Of a DNA stretch of 64,000 nucleotides, positions 62,917-64,000 are shown piece after piece. The stretch covers positions 620,001 to 684,000 of the forward strand of contig NZ_CP087719.1 in assembly GCF_020991085.1 (NCBI RefSeq), written 5' to 3'. The translations under genes and the position numbers were made by a program. The stretch is from Roseomonas sp. OT10 (GTDB lineage Bacteria; Pseudomonadota; Alphaproteobacteria; Acetobacterales; Acetobacteraceae). The notes beneath the pieces were generated by a model, which was not told where the DNA came from, made no database searches, and was given only the letters and a program-made list of their open reading frames with translations. The first letter of the stretch is position 1; each line of letters begins with the position of its first letter.

Positions 62917-64000
62917 ATGGCTCCTCCTCCGCTCCTCCTCCTCACCGACATCCGCCAGAGCTTCGGCACCACGCCCCTCCTCGCCGGCGCCTCGCTCTCC
63001 GTCTCACCGGGCGAGCGGCTGGCCCTCGTGGGCCGCAACGGCTCGGGCAAGTCCACCCTGCTGAAGGTCGCGGCCGGGCTGGTGGAACCGGACGGTGGCA
63101 CCCGCTTCGTGCAGCCCGGCGCCACCGTGCGCTACCTGCCGCAGGAGCCGGACCTCTCGGGCTTCGCCACCACCCTCGCCTATGTCGAGGCGGGGATGGG
63201 GCCGGGCGACGATCCCTACCGCGCCGCCTACCTGCTGGAACAGCTCGGCCTGACCGGGCAGGAGGCCCCGGGGAATCTCTCGGGCGGCGAGGCGCGGCGG
63301 GCGGCGCTGGCGCGGGTGCTGGCGCCCTCGCCCGACATCCTGCTGCTGGACGAGCCGACCAACCACCTCGATCTCCCGGCGATCGAATGGCTGGAGGGCG
63401 AGCTGCGCGGCATGCGCTCCGCCCTCGTCCTCATCAGCCACGACCGGCGCTTCCTGGAGACCCTCTCCCGCGCCATGGTCTGGCTGGACCGCGGCACCAC
63501 CCGCCGGCTGGAGCAGGGCTTCGCCGCCTTCGAGGGCTGGCGCGACCAGGTGCTGGAGGAGGAGGAGGCCGCCGCGCACAAGCTGACCCGCAAGATCGCG
63601 CGGGAGGAGGACTGGCTGCGCTACGGCGTCACCGCCCGGCGCAAGCGCAACGTCCGTCGGCTGGGCGAGCTGCACGAGCTCCGCAAGCGGCGGCGGGAGC
63701 GGGTGGGCGCGGTGGGCCGGGTCAGCATGGCGGCGGCCGAGGGCAGCGGCTCCGGCAGCCTGGTCGTCGCGGCGGAGGAGATCGCGAAATCCTATGGCGG
63801 CCGTGCGGTGGTCCGCCCCTTCTCCACCCGCATCCTGCGCGGCGACCGGGTGGGGATCGTGGGGCCGAACGGAGCCGGCAAGACCACGCTGCTCTCCATG
63901 CTGACCGGCGCGCTGGCCCCGGATTCCGGCGAGGTGCGGCTGGGCACGGGGCTGGAGATGATCAGCCTGGACCAGCGCCGCGCCACGCTGGACCCGGACA
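62917..64000 (+). CDS. ABC-F family ATPase (Uup-like), truncated by the window end
   Basis: Soluble tandem ABC ATPase of the ABC-F class, which acts on ribosomes (Uup, EttA and relatives). 361 residues are visible before the window ends; full proteins have about 600. Domain 1: Walker A GRNGSGKST (near residue 40), LSGGEARRAAL and LLLDEPTNHLDL, with ISHDRRFL. The linker (about 200-265) is strongly basic and helical, as in Uup/ABC-F ribosome-binding arms. Domain 2 starts near 275 with Walker A GPNGAGKTT. No membrane segments. The frame is open to the right edge. Start ATG 62917 lies 116 bp from the divergent monooxygenase. Confidence 0.93.
   Translation, partial: MAPPPLLLLTDIRQSFGTTPLLAGASLSVSPGERLALVGRNGSGKSTLLKVAAGLVEPDGGTRFVQPGATVRYLPQEPDLSGFATTLAYVEAGMGPGDDPYRAAYLLEQLGLTGQEAPGNLSGGEARRAALARVLAPSPDILLLDEPTNHLDLPAIEWLEGELRGMRSALVLISHDRRFLETLSRAMVWLDRGTTRRLEQGFAAFEGWRDQVLEEEEAAAHKLTRKIAREEDWLRYGVTARRKRNVRRLGELHELRKRRRERVGAVGRVSMAAAEGSGSGSLVVAAEEIAKSYGGRAVVRPFSTRILRGDRVGIVGPNGAGKTTLLSMLTGALAPDSGEVRLGTGLEMISLDQRRATLDPD

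Overview
The window is a very GC-rich chromosomal segment (roughly 70% or more by eye, with third codon positions almost all G or C) from an aerobic alphaproteobacterium. Gene content points to Acetobacteraceae and most resembles Roseomonas-type genomes. The signs are a COQ9-type ubiquinone biosynthesis protein, rplU-rpmA-obgE-proB, many Tat-exported solute-binding proteins, Bug-family binding proteins, and an intergenic repeat family. Organism assignment is inference from content; no rRNA is present.

Layout. 1-3 kb: the C-terminal half of an RND efflux permease, a terminator and an MFS transporter. 2.9-5.8 kb (minus): rplU-rpmA, a terminator, then obgE-proB. 6.1 kb: tRNA-Ser(CGA) behind a perfect hairpin. 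6.7-12 kb: an unidentified helical protein, a ClC channel with CBS domains, a PAP2 phosphatase and accA. 12.1-17.6 kb: a surface-glycosylation block of three genes with less extreme codon use than its surroundings: a TPR-glycosyltransferase, a glycosyltransferase/DUF4214/methyltransferase-like fusion, and an exported beta-helix protein. 17.7-19.9 kb: a transglutaminase-like protein and a zinc metallopeptidase, divergent.

20-40 kb is dominated by Dpp/Opp-type ABC importers. The plus-strand core (two ATPases, two permeases) is flanked by two paralogous binding proteins, with an EAL protein and a VOC protein interspersed. On the minus strand a probable seven-gene unit runs from a divergent IclR regulator: binding protein, CocE/NonD hydrolase, binding protein, two permeases, fused double ATPase, ATC-hydrolase-family protein. 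A clear 28-bp dyad lies in the IclR intergenic region. It reads as a scavenging system for a peptide- or amide-like compound, importing and then hydrolysing it. 40-44 kb: LysR, an RraA-like aldolase and two orphan Bug binding proteins, with a perfect LysR-type operator. 44-50 kb: a holin-like membrane protein, a DMT exporter, GNAT, glcE and glcD (no glcF). 50-57 kb: an alpha/beta-hydrolase-fold protein without a nucleophile, a LuxR regulator, rpsU, def, coq9, OsmC and an M20 amidohydrolase. 56.7-58.5 kb: a small membrane protein, a subtilase-like protein lacking the catalytic serine, and a DUF3060 protein. 59-64 kb: a DbpA-like DEAD-box helicase, an LLM-class monooxygenase, and an ABC-F ATPase cut by the window end.

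The most notable non-coding feature is a 416-423 bp element with terminal inverted repeats, complete at 21.6-22.1 and 45.7-46.2 kb and truncated at 58.5 kb. Its ends supply or abut the stop codons of neighbouring genes, and it carries a perfect internal hairpin. A 90-bp mini-element with similar ends lies at 58.95 kb. No CRISPR array, prophage or intact transposase gene was seen.
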